Shown piece after piece: positions 18,421 through 28,341 of a stretch of DNA of 64,000 nt. The DNA is from Vibrio sp. CAU 1672. Lineage in GTDB: Bacteria; Pseudomonadota; Gammaproteobacteria; Enterobacterales; Vibrionaceae. A model generated the notes under the pieces. The model was not told the origin of the DNA. It did not search any database and worked only from the letters and a program-made list of their open reading frames with translations. How positions within the stretch are numbered: the stretch's first letter is position 1; every line of letters begins with the position of its first letter. The stretch covers positions 1-64,000 of the forward strand of contig NZ_JARHUF010000017.1 of assembly GCF_029223195.1 (NCBI RefSeq). Direction: 5' to 3'. A program made the position numbers and the translations under genes.

Positions 18421-18631
18421 TTCTTTCAGTTCCTAAGGGATTTAGGGATTAATCAGGGATTCGGTCAACTTGATAACTCCATCTAAGCTGAGCTGTTTAA
18501 CACCATCCCTTGGTAAGCGCGGTATTAGAGCATAAAAGTTATCGAAACGCTGCAAGTTTTTTGCGAGAGACTAGAGATAAGAAATGAGTCGCTTGATTAG
18601 TCACCACCCATGCCCGTATCCCCAAAAAACA

Positions 18632-18657
18632 AAGCGCCAGTCTCTCAACCAGCGCTT
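18632..18657 (-). terminator. Terminator after purL
   Basis: AAGCGC at 18632-18637 pairs with GCGCTT at 18652-18657; minus-strand T residues follow (six at 18624-18629). Confidence 0.7.
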
Positions 18658-18693
18658 TTCTATTTTATGGCGTATTACTGACGTAGGTCGTAA

Positions 18694-21600
18694 TTAACCA
18701 ATGTTCTTACGAGCGTTCTGGAACATACGCATCCACGCACCATTTTCACCCCAGCCTTCCGGTGCCCATGAGTTCGCTACTGTGCGGAACACTCGCTCAG
18801 GGTGCGGCATCATGATAGTTACGCGACCATCTTGGGTGGTTAAACCGGTGATGGCGTTTGGCGAACCGTTCGGGTTGTTCGGGTATTGCTGCGTTGGGTG
18901 GCCGTGGTTGTCCACGTAACGCACCGCTACCGTACCAGAGGCTTCAATCGCAGCTAGGTGGTCCGCATCACGCACTTCTACGCGACCTTCACCATGTGAT
19001 ACCGCGATCGGCATGCGAGAACCCGCCATACCATCGAAGAACACTGAATCTGACTTCTGCACTTCAACCAGGCTAAAGCGCGCTTCAAAACGCTCTGATT
19101 CGTTACGAACAAAACGTGGCCACAGGTCAGCACCTGGGATCAGCTCTTTCAGGTTCGACAACATCTGACAGCCATTACACACCCCCAGAGAGAAGGTGTT
19201 GTCACGGTTGAAAAAGGTTTGGAACTGCTCACGAGCTGCCGAGTTAAACAGGACAGACTTCGCCCAACCTTCACCCGCACCCAGTACGTCACCGTAAGAG
19301 AAGCCACCACAAGCCACCAGACCATGGTATTCATCCAGCACCGCCTGACCCGTCAGGATGTCGCTCATATGAATGTCGGTTGCTTCAAAGCCTGCACGGT
19401 CGAATGCTGCTGCCATTTCAACGTGAGAGTTCACGCCCTGCTCACGTAGGATCGCCATCTTAGGCTTCGCGCCTGTATTTACCATAGCAGCGGCGATGTA
19501 TGGCGCTGCGATGTCTTCGTTGACATCAAAGCTTAGCGATACATTCAGACCTGGATCTGAGTTGTCTTTCTTCGCTTCAAACTCCTGGTCAGCACAGGCC
19601 GGGTTGTCACGCAAAGCTTGCATCTTATGCGTGGTTTCAGCCCAGATAGTACGTAGCTCAGTACGCGAGCGCTCTAGCAGAATGGCATCACCAGATGTGA
19701 TAACAAAGCTATCTGAATCTTCTACGTTACCAATCACGTGGGAACAGGCTTCCAGGCCGTTCGCTGCCAGCGTTGACAGTACAGCGTCCAGGTCATCATT
19801 TTTAACCTGGACCACAGCACCGAGCTCTTCGTTAAATAGTGCAGCAAGAGTATCGTCACCTAACTCGGCAATGTTGGCTTTCACACCACAGTGACCCGCG
19901 AATGCCATTTCGGCCAGCGTTACGAACAGACCGCCGTCGCCTTTATCGTGGTAAGCCACCAGCTTGTCATCACGAACAAGAGATTGCATCGCATCGAAGA
20001 AGCCTTTTAGCTGCTCAGCGTTATCAACGTCAGCCGGCTTATCACCTAGCTGCTTGTAAACCTGTGCCAGTGCCGTTGCACCCAGACGGTTTTTACCGTT
20101 ACCCAGATCCACCAGAACCAGAGATGAGTCACCTAGTCCTTTCAAGGTAGCAGGGGTACGCAATTGCGGAGTCACCGTCTTGCGCACGTCTTCCACACGA
20201 CCAAATGCCGTAATGATCAGAGACAGCGGCGAGGTCACTTCTTTGTTTTCACCGTTATCGCTCCACTTAGTCTTCATCGACATCGAGTCTTTACCAACCG
20301 GGATGGTCAGACCCAGTGCCGGACACAGCTCTTCACCAACCGCTTTTACCGCTTCGTAAAGACCGGCATCTTCACCAGGGTGGCCGGCCGGAGACATCCA
20401 GTTTGCTGACAGTTTGATGTGCTTAATGTCGCCAATATCTGTCGCTGCAATGTTGGTTAGTGACTCACCGACTGCCAGGCGTGCTGACGCGCCAAAGTCC
20501 AGCAGTGCCACTGGTGTACGCTCACCCATCGACATCGCTTCACCGTGGTAAGTGTCGTAGCTCGCAGCGGTTACTGCGCAGTTTGCTACCGGCACCTGCC
20601 AAGGACCCACCATTTGGTCACGAGCAACCAGACCCGTTACCGTGCGGTCACCGATTGTGATCAGGAAGGTTTTTTCTGCCACGGTTGGCAGGCGAAGTAC
20701 GCGATCCGCCGCTTCATTGAGTTCGATACCGTCACGAGCGATCGCCGGGCTTTCCACTTTCAGCGTCGTCGCTTCACGGTGCATCTTCGGTGGCTTGCCA
20801 AGCAGGATATCCAATGGCATATCGATTGGCGTGTTGTCGAAGTGCGAATCTTCTAGCGTCAGGTGACGCTCTTCTGTTGCCACACCCACCACTGCGTATG
20901 GTGCACGCTCACGCTTACAAATGGCTTCAAACGCTGCCATGTTCTCTGGTGCGACAGCAAGCACGTAACGCTCTTGTGATTCATTACACCAGATTTCTAA
21001 CGGGCTCATGCCCGGCTCATCATTAGGTACGTCACGCAGCTGGAACTTACCGCCACGCTCGCCATCGTCTACGAGTTCTGGTAGTGCGTTAGAGATACCA
21101 CCCGCGCCCACATCGTGAATGAATGCGATAGGGTTTTCTTCACCCAGCTGCCAACAACGGTCGATCACTTCCTGACAGCGGCGTTCCATCTCTGGGTTTT
21201 CACGTTGTACCGAAGCAAAATCGAGATCTTCAGCCGATTGACCAGACGCCATAGAAGAAGCCGCACCGCCACCCAGGCCGATGTTCATTGCCGGACCGCC
21301 AAGTACGATCAGGCTCGCGCCTACCGGGATCTCTTTCTTCTGCACATGCTCATCACGGATGTTACCCATACCACCCGCAATCATGATTGGCTTGTGGTAG
21401 CCACGTACTTCTTCACCGGCGTGTGAAGTGACTTTCTCTTCGTAAGTACGGAAATAGCCTAACAGGTTAGGACGACCAAATTCATTGTTGAATGCCGCGC
21501 CACCCAGCGGGCCTTCCAGCATGATATCGAGCGCATTAACGATACGGCCAGGCTTACCAAAATCGGTTTCCCATGGCTGTTCAAAACCAGGAATACGCAG

Positions 21601-22617
21601 GTTAGAAGTCGTGAAACCAACCAGGCCAGCTTTTGGCTTACCGCCGATACCGGTTGCACCCTCGTCACGGATCTCACCGCCGCTGCCGGTTGAAGCTCCC
21701 GGCCATGGAGAAATTGCGGTTGGGTGGTTGTGCGTCTCCACCTTCATCAAGATGTGTGCATCTTCATGGTGGTAGTTGTATTGGCGTGTGGTTGGATCCG
21801 GGAAGAAACGCCCCACTTTTGAACCGGTCATGACCGCTGCGTTATCTTTGTAGGCAGACAGTACATGGTCAGGTGTCGTTTCGAAGGTATTTTTGATCAT
21901 CTTGAACAGTGACTTGGGTTGTTCAACACCATCGATCGTCCAGTCTGCGTTAAAGATTTTGTGACGGCAGTGTTCTGAGTTCGCCTGGGCAAACATCATC
22001 AGTTCGATGTCATTCGGGTTACGCCCCAGCTTAGTAAAGTTCTCGACCAGGTAATCAATTTCATCTTCTGCCAGCGCCAAACCCAGGGAAACGTTTGCTT
22101 CTTTCAGCGCAAGACGACCGCCCGCAAGGATATCAACGTGGGCCACAGGTGCAGGCTCAGCCACAGTAAACAGTGCTGATGCCGCTTCTAGTTCGGTGAA
22201 TACCGCTTCCATCATACGGTCGTGGATAAGCGCTTTTAGCTCAGCAAGTTGCGCATCAGAAAGTGCGGTTGATGTTTCGACGTAGTACGCGGTACCACGC
22301 TCCAGACGCTTGACTTTGTCCAGGCCACAGTTGATGGCGATGTCAGTAGATTTAGAAGACCAAGGCGAAATCGTGCCCGGGCGAGGAGTAACAAGCAGTA
22401 GAAGACCTTCAGGCTCATGCTCTTCGATGGTTGGACCGTAAGTCAGCAACTTTTCAAGTTTATCTAACTCCTGGCCATCAAGGTCAGATTTCAGATCCGC
22501 AAAGTGCATAAACTCGGCGTAAATGCCCGTGACAGGCAGATCTTGTTCACGACAAAGTTCCAGTAGTTTATTAACTCGAAACTCAGAAAGAGCTGGGGAG
22601 CCACGCAAAATTCTCAT
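18694..22617 (-). CDS. purL: Phosphoribosylformylglycinamidine synthase (large, single-chain)
   Basis: Fourth step of purine synthesis: FGAR, glutamine and ATP give FGAM. The 1307-residue chain has the full single-polypeptide order: PurS-like N-terminus, two AIR-synthase-type halves, and a C-terminal glutaminase with Cys in GVCNGCQML and HGEGR. The ATG at 22617 starts [13 protein letters not shown] as in other gammaproteobacteria; the frame continues 22 codons upstream without homology. A perfect PurR operator lies about 145 bp upstream. The gene is divergent from mltF, the usual arrangement. Confidence 0.97.
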   Translation of the reverse strand: MRILRGSPALSEFRVNKLLELCREQDLPVTGIYAEFMHFADLKSDLDGQELDKLEKLLTYGPTIEEHEPEGLLLLVTPRPGTISPWSSKSTDIAINCGLDKVKRLERGTAYYVETSTALSDAQLAELKALIHDRMMEAVFTELEAASALFTVAEPAPVAHVDILAGGRLALKEANVSLGLALAEDEIDYLVENFTKLGRNPNDIELMMFAQANSEHCRHKIFNADWTIDGVEQPKSLFKMIKNTFETTPDHVLSAYKDNAAVMTGSKVGRFFPDPTTRQYNYHHEDAHILMKVETHNHPTAISPWPGASTGSGGEIRDEGATGIGGKPKAGLVGFTTSNLRIPGFEQPWETDFGKPGRIVNALDIMLEGPLGGAAFNNEFGRPNLLGYFRTYEEKVTSHAGEEVRGYHKPIMIAGGMGNIRDEHVQKKEIPVGASLIVLGGPAMNIGLGGGAASSMASGQSAEDLDFASVQRENPEMERRCQEVIDRCWQLGEENPIAFIHDVGAGGISNALPELVDDGERGGKFQLRDVPNDEPGMSPLEIWCNESQERYVLAVAPENMAAFEAICKRERAPYAVVGVATEERHLTLEDSHFDNTPIDMPLDILLGKPPKMHREATTLKVESPAIARDGIELNEAADRVLRLPTVAEKTFLITIGDRTVTGLVARDQMVGPWQVPVANCAVTAASYDTYHGEAMSMGERTPVALLDFGASARLAVGESLTNIAATDIGDIKHIKLSANWMSPAGHPGEDAGLYEAVKAVGEELCPALGLTIPVGKDSMSMKTKWSDNGENKEVTSPLSLIITAFGRVEDVRKTVTPQLRTPATLKGLGDSSLVLVDLGNGKNRLGATALAQVYKQLGDKPADVDNAEQLKGFFDAMQSLVRDDKLVAYHDKGDGGLFVTLAEMAFAGHCGVKANIAELGDDTLAALFNEELGAVVQVKNDDLDAVLSTLAANGLEACSHVIGNVEDSDSFVITSGDAILLERSRTELRTIWAETTHKMQALRDNPACADQEFEAKKDNSDPGLNVSLSFDVNEDIAAPYIAAAMVNTGAKPKMAILREQGVNSHVEMAAAFDRAGFEATDIHMSDILTGQAVLDEYHGLVACGGFSYGDVLGAGEGWAKSVLFNSAAREQFQTFFNRDNTFSLGVCNGCQMLSNLKELIPGADLWPRFVRNESERFEARFSLVEVQKSDSVFFDGMAGSRMPIAVSHGEGRVEVRDADHLAAIEASGTVAVRYVDNHGHPTQQYPNNPNGSPNAITGLTTQDGRVTIMMPHPERVFRTVANSWAPEGWGENGAWMRMFQNARKNIG

Positions 22618-22760
22618 GTGCTTAGGTCTCTTATGCAATTGATTAAGGTGATATTGGAATAAATTCAGTGGGTTAGAAAACAAGACTTCGAACTTATGCC
22701 GATTTCACCTCTTGGTTGCGAGCGCATTATATAGCAATTGTTTTTGTGATGTAACACCAA

Positions 22761-22776
22761 AAGCAACCGTTTGCGT
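22761..22776 (-). promoter_or_regulatory. PurR operator upstream of purL
   Basis: The plus-strand 16-mer AAGCAACCGTTTGCGT fits ANGCAANCGNTTNCNT at every position. It lies in the purL-mltF divergent region, 144 bp upstream of the purL ATG. Confidence 0.85.
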
Positions 22777-22917
22777 CATTTTTTTTGTCAAATTTGAATT
22801 ACAGCTAAAATGTCGATAAATCACACAATGTCGCACTCTATCTGTCTGATCCACTTTGCCCCACCAGCGTGCTTTGATATAAAGGCAACTAGTAATTTAT
22901 CGAGACGTACCGAATTA

Positions 22918-24489
22918 ATGCAAATAAGTCCGTTCAACCGACTCAAGCACTGCGCTCTGCTTTTCGCATCTGTGCTTTTACTCTCTGCCTGCCAGATAGA
23001 GTCGGACCCCAAAAGTGAATTCGAGCAAATCCAGGAGCGTGGGGTACTGCGCGTTGGCACGCTGAACAACCAGCTATCCTACTACATTGGTCCAGATGGC
23101 CCTGCTGGCTTGGATTACGAACTGGCGCGTAAATTTGCCGAACAACTGGGGGTAAAGCTCGAGATCAAACCCGCTTTCCGTCAAGCCGAGTTGTTCCCGG
23201 CGCTGAAAAAAGGCGATATCGACCTTATCGCCACCGGCCTTAACCAAACCTCACAGGCGGTGAAGCATTTTCGTCCCGGCCCCGCTTACTACTATGTCAG
23301 CCAGCAAGTGGTGTATAAAAAAGGCCAGCTACGCCCAAGAAATATTGAACGTCTAATCGAATATCAACAAGCAAAAGCAGAAGAGCCTGTCGCAGAGGAT
23401 CATACACCCACCGCCTTAAGCACACTGAAAATCGTTGAACAATCGCAATACGTACCAACCTTAGCCGCCTTACAAAAAGAGTATCCGGCGCTGCAGTTTG
23501 ATATTGTCGGCAATGCCGATACCCGTGACTTACTTAAACAGGTCTCAATTGGCGAATTACGCTTTACCGTAACCGATTCGGTCGAATTGTCACTGGCACA
23601 ACGCTTGTATCCTGATTTGGCCCTGGCGTTTGAACTGACTGAAGATCAACCGGTATCCTGGTTCACCCGTCGCTCGGAAGATGAAAGCCTCTACGCCTTA
23701 TTGATCGAGTTCTTCGGCTCAATCAAGCAATCCGGCGAGTTAGCCAGCCTGGAAGAAAAATACATTGGCCATATCGAAACTTTTGATTATGTCGACACCC
23801 GAGCCTTTATCCGCGCACTTGATGACACATTGCCCAAGTGGTCGCCGCTGTTCCAAAAATATTCGGAGGAATTTGACTGGCGTTTGATTGCCGCTCTGGC
23901 CTACCAGGAGTCACACTGGAAACCCAAAGCCAAATCCCCCACCGGGGTGCGCGGAATGATGATGTTAACCCTGCCAACCGCGAAAAGTGTCGGGGTAACC
24001 AACCGTCTCGATCCAGAGCAATCGGTGCGCGGCGGAGTCGAATATCTGCGCCGCATCGTTGCCCGGGTGCCTGACTCAATTCCGGAGCACGAAAAGATTT
24101 GGTTTGCCCTGGCGTCATACAACGTTGGTTATGGGCATATGATGGATGCACGCCGCCTGACCAGAGCACAAGGTGATAACCCCGATGCCTGGTCAGATGT
24201 CAAAGAGCGATTGCCGCTGCTACGGCAAAAACGCTACTACAGCCAAACCCGCTACGGTTATGCCCGTGGTGATGAGGCGCGTAACTATGTCGAGAATATC
24301 CGTCGTTACTACCAGTCGATTATTGGTCACGTCAGCCAAAAACCGGTACAGGAAGCCGATACCAATGATATTCAGGTCATTCCGCCACTCAACCCGGATC
24401 TGCTCACCTCAGGGGCTGTAGAAACCGTCGCAGGACACGTTTCAGGTGCAAGTGAAGCGCAGCCAGAGACGGTTCCGCAAGCAGAATAA
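22918..24489 (+). CDS. mltF: Membrane-bound lytic murein transglycosylase F
   Basis: Outer-membrane lipoprotein that cleaves peptidoglycan glycan strands. The 523-residue product has a lipobox LLSAC (Cys25), an ABC-type solute-binding (SBP_bac_3) regulatory domain at about 40-290, and a C-terminal SLT domain with catalytic Glu331 in YQESHW followed by GVRGMMML and SYNVGYGH. The ATG at 22918 is chosen because the lipoprotein signal starts there; the frame is open 36 codons upstream without meaning. It is followed by a strong terminator. Confidence 0.95.
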   Translation: MQISPFNRLKHCALLFASVLLLSACQIESDPKSEFEQIQERGVLRVGTLNNQLSYYIGPDGPAGLDYELARKFAEQLGVKLEIKPAFRQAELFPALKKGDIDLIATGLNQTSQAVKHFRPGPAYYYVSQQVVYKKGQLRPRNIERLIEYQQAKAEEPVAEDHTPTALSTLKIVEQSQYVPTLAALQKEYPALQFDIVGNADTRDLLKQVSIGELRFTVTDSVELSLAQRLYPDLALAFELTEDQPVSWFTRRSEDESLYALLIEFFGSIKQSGELASLEEKYIGHIETFDYVDTRAFIRALDDTLPKWSPLFQKYSEEFDWRLIAALAYQESHWKPKAKSPTGVRGMMMLTLPTAKSVGVTNRLDPEQSVRGGVEYLRRIVARVPDSIPEHEKIWFALASYNVGYGHMMDARRLTRAQGDNPDAWSDVKERLPLLRQKRYYSQTRYGYARGDEARNYVENIRRYYQSIIGHVSQKPVQEADTNDIQVIPPLNPDLLTSGAVETVAGHVSGASEAQPETVPQAE

Positions 24490-24501
24490 ACCTTTCGGAT
24501 C

Positions 24502-24530
24502 ATAGCGAGCACAAAGCTCGCTATTTTTTA
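24502..24530 (+). terminator. Terminator after mltF
   Basis: ATAGCGAGC and GCTCGCTAT flank loop ACAAA, followed by six T residues. Confidence 0.92.
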
Positions 24531-24762
24531 TTGAGTCCCGTTCAGAAACTATTTAGAATCGACGCTTTCGGGCTTATTTCCTGTCGTGCGATTCAGGCCT
24601 TAAACTGAATGATGAACAGACAGGAACAGTAAGCTCCATTGGCTACCCTCTCCTCGATCTGATGTAACTCTCAAATAAGAATTGTCATCTACGGATCAAA
24701 ACCGTGCGTATCCTGATACGTGATTCGGATTGGGTGTTGATTGTCTGCAAGAGGTTCTGAGT

Positions 24763-24897
24763 ATGAGAAAACGCAGAGTGCAGTCAAAACGTTTGAATAA
24801 GACAGTGGCTGCAAACCGCCGTAAGCGCAAGCTTACGTGCATGAAAAAGAAAGTCAGTGCACGTAACCGTGTTTTCGTTCACCTGGTGAATAACTGA
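24763..24897 (+). CDS. 44-residue highly basic protein, unknown function
   Basis: ATG at 24763 is preceded by AGAGG with 8-base spacing and opens a 44-codon frame ending TGA. The product (starts MRKRRVQSKRLNK, contains RRKRKLTCMKKK, ends VFVHLVNN) has 17 Lys/Arg, no acidic residue and one cysteine, so it is strongly cationic like small ribosomal proteins, though I cannot match it to one. It has its own terminator-like hairpin 9 bp downstream and is preceded by the mltF terminator, so it forms a single-gene unit. Nucleic-acid or ribosome binding is an inference from charge only. Confidence 0.65.
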   Translation: MRKRRVQSKRLNKTVAANRRKRKLTCMKKKVSARNRVFVHLVNN

Positions 24898-24906
24898 AAA
24901 ACTTAG

Positions 24907-24935
24907 AGCAAACATCTACCTGGTAGGTGTTTGCT
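24907..24935. terminator. Hairpin between the basic miniprotein and tadA
   Basis: A 14-bp near-perfect inverted repeat (one G-U pair), AGCAAACATCTACC with GGTAGGTGTTTGCT. The tracts on either side are moderately T-rich on both strands, so it may serve both convergent genes. Confidence 0.6.
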
Positions 24936-24963
24936 AAAATTTCCTTCCCCGCTCACCATAAGG

Positions 24964-25482
24964 CTACTGCTCATTTCCCAGCGCTTTCTGCGCTTGTTTC
25001 CTGGCTTTGATTTCTTTGCGACGCCGCTTAAAGAATGCTTGCAGTTGGCTTCGGCACTCATCTTCTAACAAGCCACTTTCGACCACGGCATAGTGATACG
25101 CAGCCTGGCTGGCGAATAAGTTTAGCACCGTTCCCGCAGCCCCGGCTTTTAAGTCAGGTGCGCCAAACACAATCCGTTTCACCCGGCTGTGCAGCAACGC
25201 GCCAGCACACATCGGGCAAGGCTCCAGCGTCACGTACAAGGTGGTGTCGAGCAGACGATAGTTTTCTACCACTTGTCCGGCCTGGCGCAGAGTCTGGATT
25301 TCCGCATGGGCGGTGGCATCATGCGCGCTAATAGAACGGTTCCATCCTTCCGCAATGACTTGACCATCTTTTACCAACAGCGCCCCGACCGGCACTTCCC
25401 CTTCGGCTTCTGCTCGTTGGGCAAGCTCGATGGCACGGCGCATAAATTGCTCGTCTTCCTGGGTAAAATGTGACTCAGACAA
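24964..25482 (-). CDS. tadA: tRNA-specific adenosine deaminase
   Basis: Converts adenosine 34 of tRNA-Arg(ACG) to inosine; essential in most bacteria. The deaminase zinc motif is HAE at 59-61 with PCPMC at 88-92; GRSISAHDATAHAE-type and FGAPDLKAGAAGT segments are present. The start is unusual: the upstream ATG codons (25515, 25503) have C-rich, non-ribosome-binding leaders, whereas a TTG at 25482 has AGG 9 bases upstream and gives the usual LSESHFTQEDEQFM N-terminus. I therefore choose TTG (172 residues). The gene is convergent with the 44-residue basic gene. Confidence 0.9.
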   Translation of the reverse strand: MSESHFTQEDEQFMRRAIELAQRAEAEGEVPVGALLVKDGQVIAEGWNRSISAHDATAHAEIQTLRQAGQVVENYRLLDTTLYVTLEPCPMCAGALLHSRVKRIVFGAPDLKAGAAGTVLNLFASQAAYHYAVVESGLLEDECRSQLQAFFKRRRKEIKARKQAQKALGNEQ

Positions 25483-25694
25483 AATAGATAACCTATAGAA
25501 CATAAGGGGGAACATAGTGAGGGATTAGGATAACCCAATTCCAGCACAAGACAAATCAGATCCGCAGTAGGCGTTTTAGTAAGGCTTTATCTTATCCAGC
25601 GAGGCAACGCAAAGATCTTGACCATGTTTTGAACCACACTGCGGGATAATTCGTTATATACTCACGTCATACTTCACCACAGATCAAATGGATT

Positions 25695-27113
25695 ATGCGT
25701 TTACGTTGGCTTTTATTGTTGTTGTCGGGTTTTTCTCCCCTTACTCACGCCGCCCCTTATCAGGACGTGTTGCCGGAAGGGGCGAGGGTCAGTCTAATCG
25801 CAGAGAAACTAAGCGACCACAGCGCGCTGCAAGACATTCACCCAAACGGGCAGTACTTCCCGCCAGCCAGTACCCTTAAAGTGATTACCGCTCTGGCCGC
25901 CAAACTGGAGCTAGGTGATGAGTTCTCCTTTGAGACCCAACTGACGCGCTCGGGGCAGGATGCGGTTATTCGCTTTAGTGGTGACCCAACGCTCACCACC
26001 GCCGATTTAAAAGCCCTACTCACCCAGGCCAAACAAGCCGGGCTTAGGAACATTGAGGGCGATCTGTGGTTAGATAACAGTGCATTCAGTGGTTACGACC
26101 GAGCTGTGGGCTGGCCATGGGATGTGCTGGGGGTGTGTTACAGTGCCCCGGCAAGTGCCATTACCCTGGATGAAAACTGCGTACAGGCATCCCTCTATTC
26201 TGAGGAAACTGGTGCGACACGGGTCTACGTCCCGCCACACCACCCGGTAAAAGTGCTTACTCATGCGGTCACGGTATCGAAAGCGATGCAGAAAAGCCGC
26301 CACTGCGATCTGGATTTGATCGCCAGGCCAGACAATAACTATGAACTGCAGGGCTGCCTAGTCGAACGCGACCGTCCGCTGCCGCTCAAGTTTGCCGTCC
26401 AGGATCCTGAGCGTTATACCCGGGATAAAATCGCTGAACTGCTGCCACAACTCGGTATCCCCCTCAAGGGCAACCTACGTATTGGTCAGGCGCCCACTCA
26501 GGTTGAAGAGCTGATGGCCACCCACCATTCAGCCCAGTTACCAACACTGCTGGATGAGATGCTCAAGCGCTCAGATAACCTGATCGCGGACACCTTAACC
26601 AAAGCTTTGGGGCAGAAATTTTTTATCCAATCAGGCAGCTTTCGCAATGGTACCGAAGCCATCAAGCAAATCATTTTTGCCCATACCGGGGTCAGCATGC
26701 AGAATGCTCGCCTGGAAGACGGCTCCGGCTTATCGCGCAACAACCGCCTCTCAGCAACCACCATGGCTCAGATCCTGCGCTATATCTGGCAGCATGATGA
26801 CACACTCCAGTTAATCAGCTTACTACCCAAATCCGGAGAATCCGGTACCTTGCAGTACCGACAAAGTATGCGTAAAGAACCAGTCAAAGGCCAGTTGATC
26901 GCCAAAAGCGGTTCGTTGTACGGTACCTATAATATGGCCGGGTTCGGCCTCAATGAACAGGGTCAACCCAGCACCTTGTTTGTCCAGTTTGTCTCTGACT
27001 ATTTCCCAGAAAAAAGGGACGACACCCCTGTGGTTGTCGCCCCGATTACCCTTTTTGAAACCTTGTTTTACCAGGATCTGGTCAACTTCAGTCAGGCTAT
27101 ACCTAAGAAATAG
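25695..27113 (+). CDS. dacB: D-alanyl-D-alanine carboxypeptidase/endopeptidase (PBP4, S13)
   Basis: Periplasmic low-molecular-weight penicillin-binding protein that trims and cuts peptidoglycan cross-links. It has a signal peptide (residues 1-19, ending THA-A) and the three catalytic motifs: SxxK at Ser59-Lys62 (PASTLK), SDN at 293-295 and KSG at 404-406. The insert between the first two motifs is the PBP4-type domain. Length 472 is typical. The last 22 bp overlap the convergent 3' end of the MgtE-like gene, which is unusual because no terminator fits between them. Confidence 0.95.
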   Translation: MRLRWLLLLLSGFSPLTHAAPYQDVLPEGARVSLIAEKLSDHSALQDIHPNGQYFPPASTLKVITALAAKLELGDEFSFETQLTRSGQDAVIRFSGDPTLTTADLKALLTQAKQAGLRNIEGDLWLDNSAFSGYDRAVGWPWDVLGVCYSAPASAITLDENCVQASLYSEETGATRVYVPPHHPVKVLTHAVTVSKAMQKSRHCDLDLIARPDNNYELQGCLVERDRPLPLKFAVQDPERYTRDKIAELLPQLGIPLKGNLRIGQAPTQVEELMATHHSAQLPTLLDEMLKRSDNLIADTLTKALGQKFFIQSGSFRNGTEAIKQIIFAHTGVSMQNARLEDGSGLSRNNRLSATTMAQILRYIWQHDDTLQLISLLPKSGESGTLQYRQSMRKEPVKGQLIAKSGSLYGTYNMAGFGLNEQGQPSTLFVQFVSDYFPEKRDDTPVVVAPITLFETLFYQDLVNFSQAIPKK

Positions 27114-27937
27114 TTAACCACCGTGAAGTAAATCCACATCCCGGAAATATCCACGATGGAAGCCAGTACCGGACTGACCAGCACGGCTGGGTCAAGCTTA
27201 AATGCACGAGCGATGATCGGCAGTAAGCCACCCAGCGTGGTGGATAGCGTAACCTGAATAAACAGCGCTACCGCAATCGCCAGTGCAATGTCACTCAGCT
27301 CAAAGCCACCTGTGGCATTGGGGTTACTGAACAGCATGATCCGCCCGACCATCACCAGAGCAATCACCAGCGCAATACACAGCGCCACCCGGCTCTCTTT
27401 CCATAGCACCGCCAGCCACTGGCGTTTTTTCAACTCACCGGTGGCCAAAGCCCGGATCACCAGCGTCGCGGCCTGGGTTCCGGTATTACCGCCTGCCGCC
27501 GCAATCACTGGCATATACACGGCCAGCAGTACCAACTGGCTTAATGTGTCTTCATACTGGGCAATGATCAGTCCGGAGACAATGCCCAGCAGTGCCAGTG
27601 CCACAATCCAGCCAATCCGCTGTTTAACGTGCTCCATCACCCCGGTTGATAAGTAGCCTTGCGGCGTATCCACCTCTGACAGGTGGAAGCCCAGCTGGTG
27701 CGCGAAATGCCGGGCACGTTTGTCATATCCGTCATGTTCAAGCTGCGTCAACAAGCTCTGTACATAGCCGACTGAACAGTGCTGCAAAATCCCCACCGCT
27801 TCATCAATCGGCATCACGGTCAACAGGTATAACTGCTGTTCGGACTCATACTGCAAAAAAGCATTACGCGCCGCACCAATTTCTGCTTCCGAGAAGTTTG
27901 GGGTCGTTTCAATAAAAGTGTTGTTCATTACCGTCAT
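27092..27937 (-). CDS. MgtE-family divalent-cation transporter, short form
   Basis: A 281-residue membrane protein whose second half (about 115-280) is the MgtE pore domain: five hydrophobic helices including PVIAAAGGNTGTQAATLVIRA, LSTTLGGLLPIIA and DPAVLVSPVLASIVDISG. The first 100 residues resemble a reduced MgtE N domain (FLQYESEQQLYLL, MPIDEAVGILQH); the tandem CBS domains of classical MgtE are absent. It probably moves Mg2+ or a related ion. Start at ATG 27937 is set by GGGAG, 7 bases upstream. A structured leader with a small ORF precedes it. Confidence 0.85.
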   Translation of the reverse strand: MTVMNNTFIETTPNFSEAEIGAARNAFLQYESEQQLYLLTVMPIDEAVGILQHCSVGYVQSLLTQLEHDGYDKRARHFAHQLGFHLSEVDTPQGYLSTGVMEHVKQRIGWIVALALLGIVSGLIIAQYEDTLSQLVLLAVYMPVIAAAGGNTGTQAATLVIRALATGELKKRQWLAVLWKESRVALCIALVIALVMVGRIMLFSNPNATGGFELSDIALAIAVALFIQVTLSTTLGGLLPIIARAFKLDPAVLVSPVLASIVDISGMWIYFTVVNYFLGIA

Positions 27938-27994
27938 GGCGAATCTCCCGATTGGCATTGGTAACGACCATCGACAAGGTGCACCAGTGATCAT

Positions 27995-28192
27995 CCGTAT
28001 GCGGGCAACAGAATGCCCCACGGCTCAAAGCACAGCATTGTCTATTCAGAATATGAAGAAGGAACTAACTATAAGGACGATGAAGAAAGGTTGCCTTACC
28101 ACTCAGGTAAGACGGAGAACGCCAATACCGAAGCGGGTTATTTCACTCCCGTAATCTTACTCACCCAGCAACTGGGAGGATGGTCGGTATTG
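27995..28192 (-). promoter_or_regulatory. Structured 5' leader of the MgtE-like gene (candidate cis-regulatory RNA)
   Basis: The 260 bp before the gene contain three strong RNA elements. First, a 9-bp outer stem (28123-28131 with 28184-28192) encloses two hairpins: CGGG/CCCG at 28134-28137 with 28148-28151, and CCCAG/CTGGG at 28164-28168 with 28172-28176. Second, a 6-bp hairpin 28095-28100/28106-28111. Third, a hairpin 27995-28023 with stem GGGCA/TGCCC and an outer CCGT/ACGG. The first element overlaps a 19-codon upstream ORF. I do not recognise the M-box or yybP-ykoY consensus, but this needs a covariance search. Confidence 0.5.
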
Positions 28193-28197
28193 TTCAT
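28138..28197 (-). CDS. 19-residue leader peptide upstream of the MgtE-like gene
   Basis: ATG at 28197 has GGAG six bases upstream. The peptide reads MNNTDHPPSCWVSKITGVK and ends in TAA, 200 bp before the transporter start. Its coding bases form the main structured element of the leader, including a Pro-Pro pair. By analogy with the proline-rich MgtL leader peptide of enterobacterial mgtA, ribosome position could control the RNA fold; this is inference. Confidence 0.5.
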   Translation of the reverse strand: MNNTDHPPSCWVSKITGVK

Positions 28198-28296
28198 ATA
28201 AGTCTCCAAAATTACTGCCTGACTGGCAGCGCGCGCATGATAGCAAATCCGCCGACGTTTTACAGTCACCGACGGTGTTTTTTCGCTGAAAAGGCG

Positions 28297-28321
28297 TAAA
28301 AAAAGCGCCCGGCGGGCGCTT
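28297..28321 (-). terminator. Terminator after tyrS
   Basis: AGCGCCC and GGGCGCT around GGC, followed on the minus strand by seven T residues. Confidence 0.92.
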
Positions 28322-28341
28322 CCATTTTCTCTGCTGATGGA

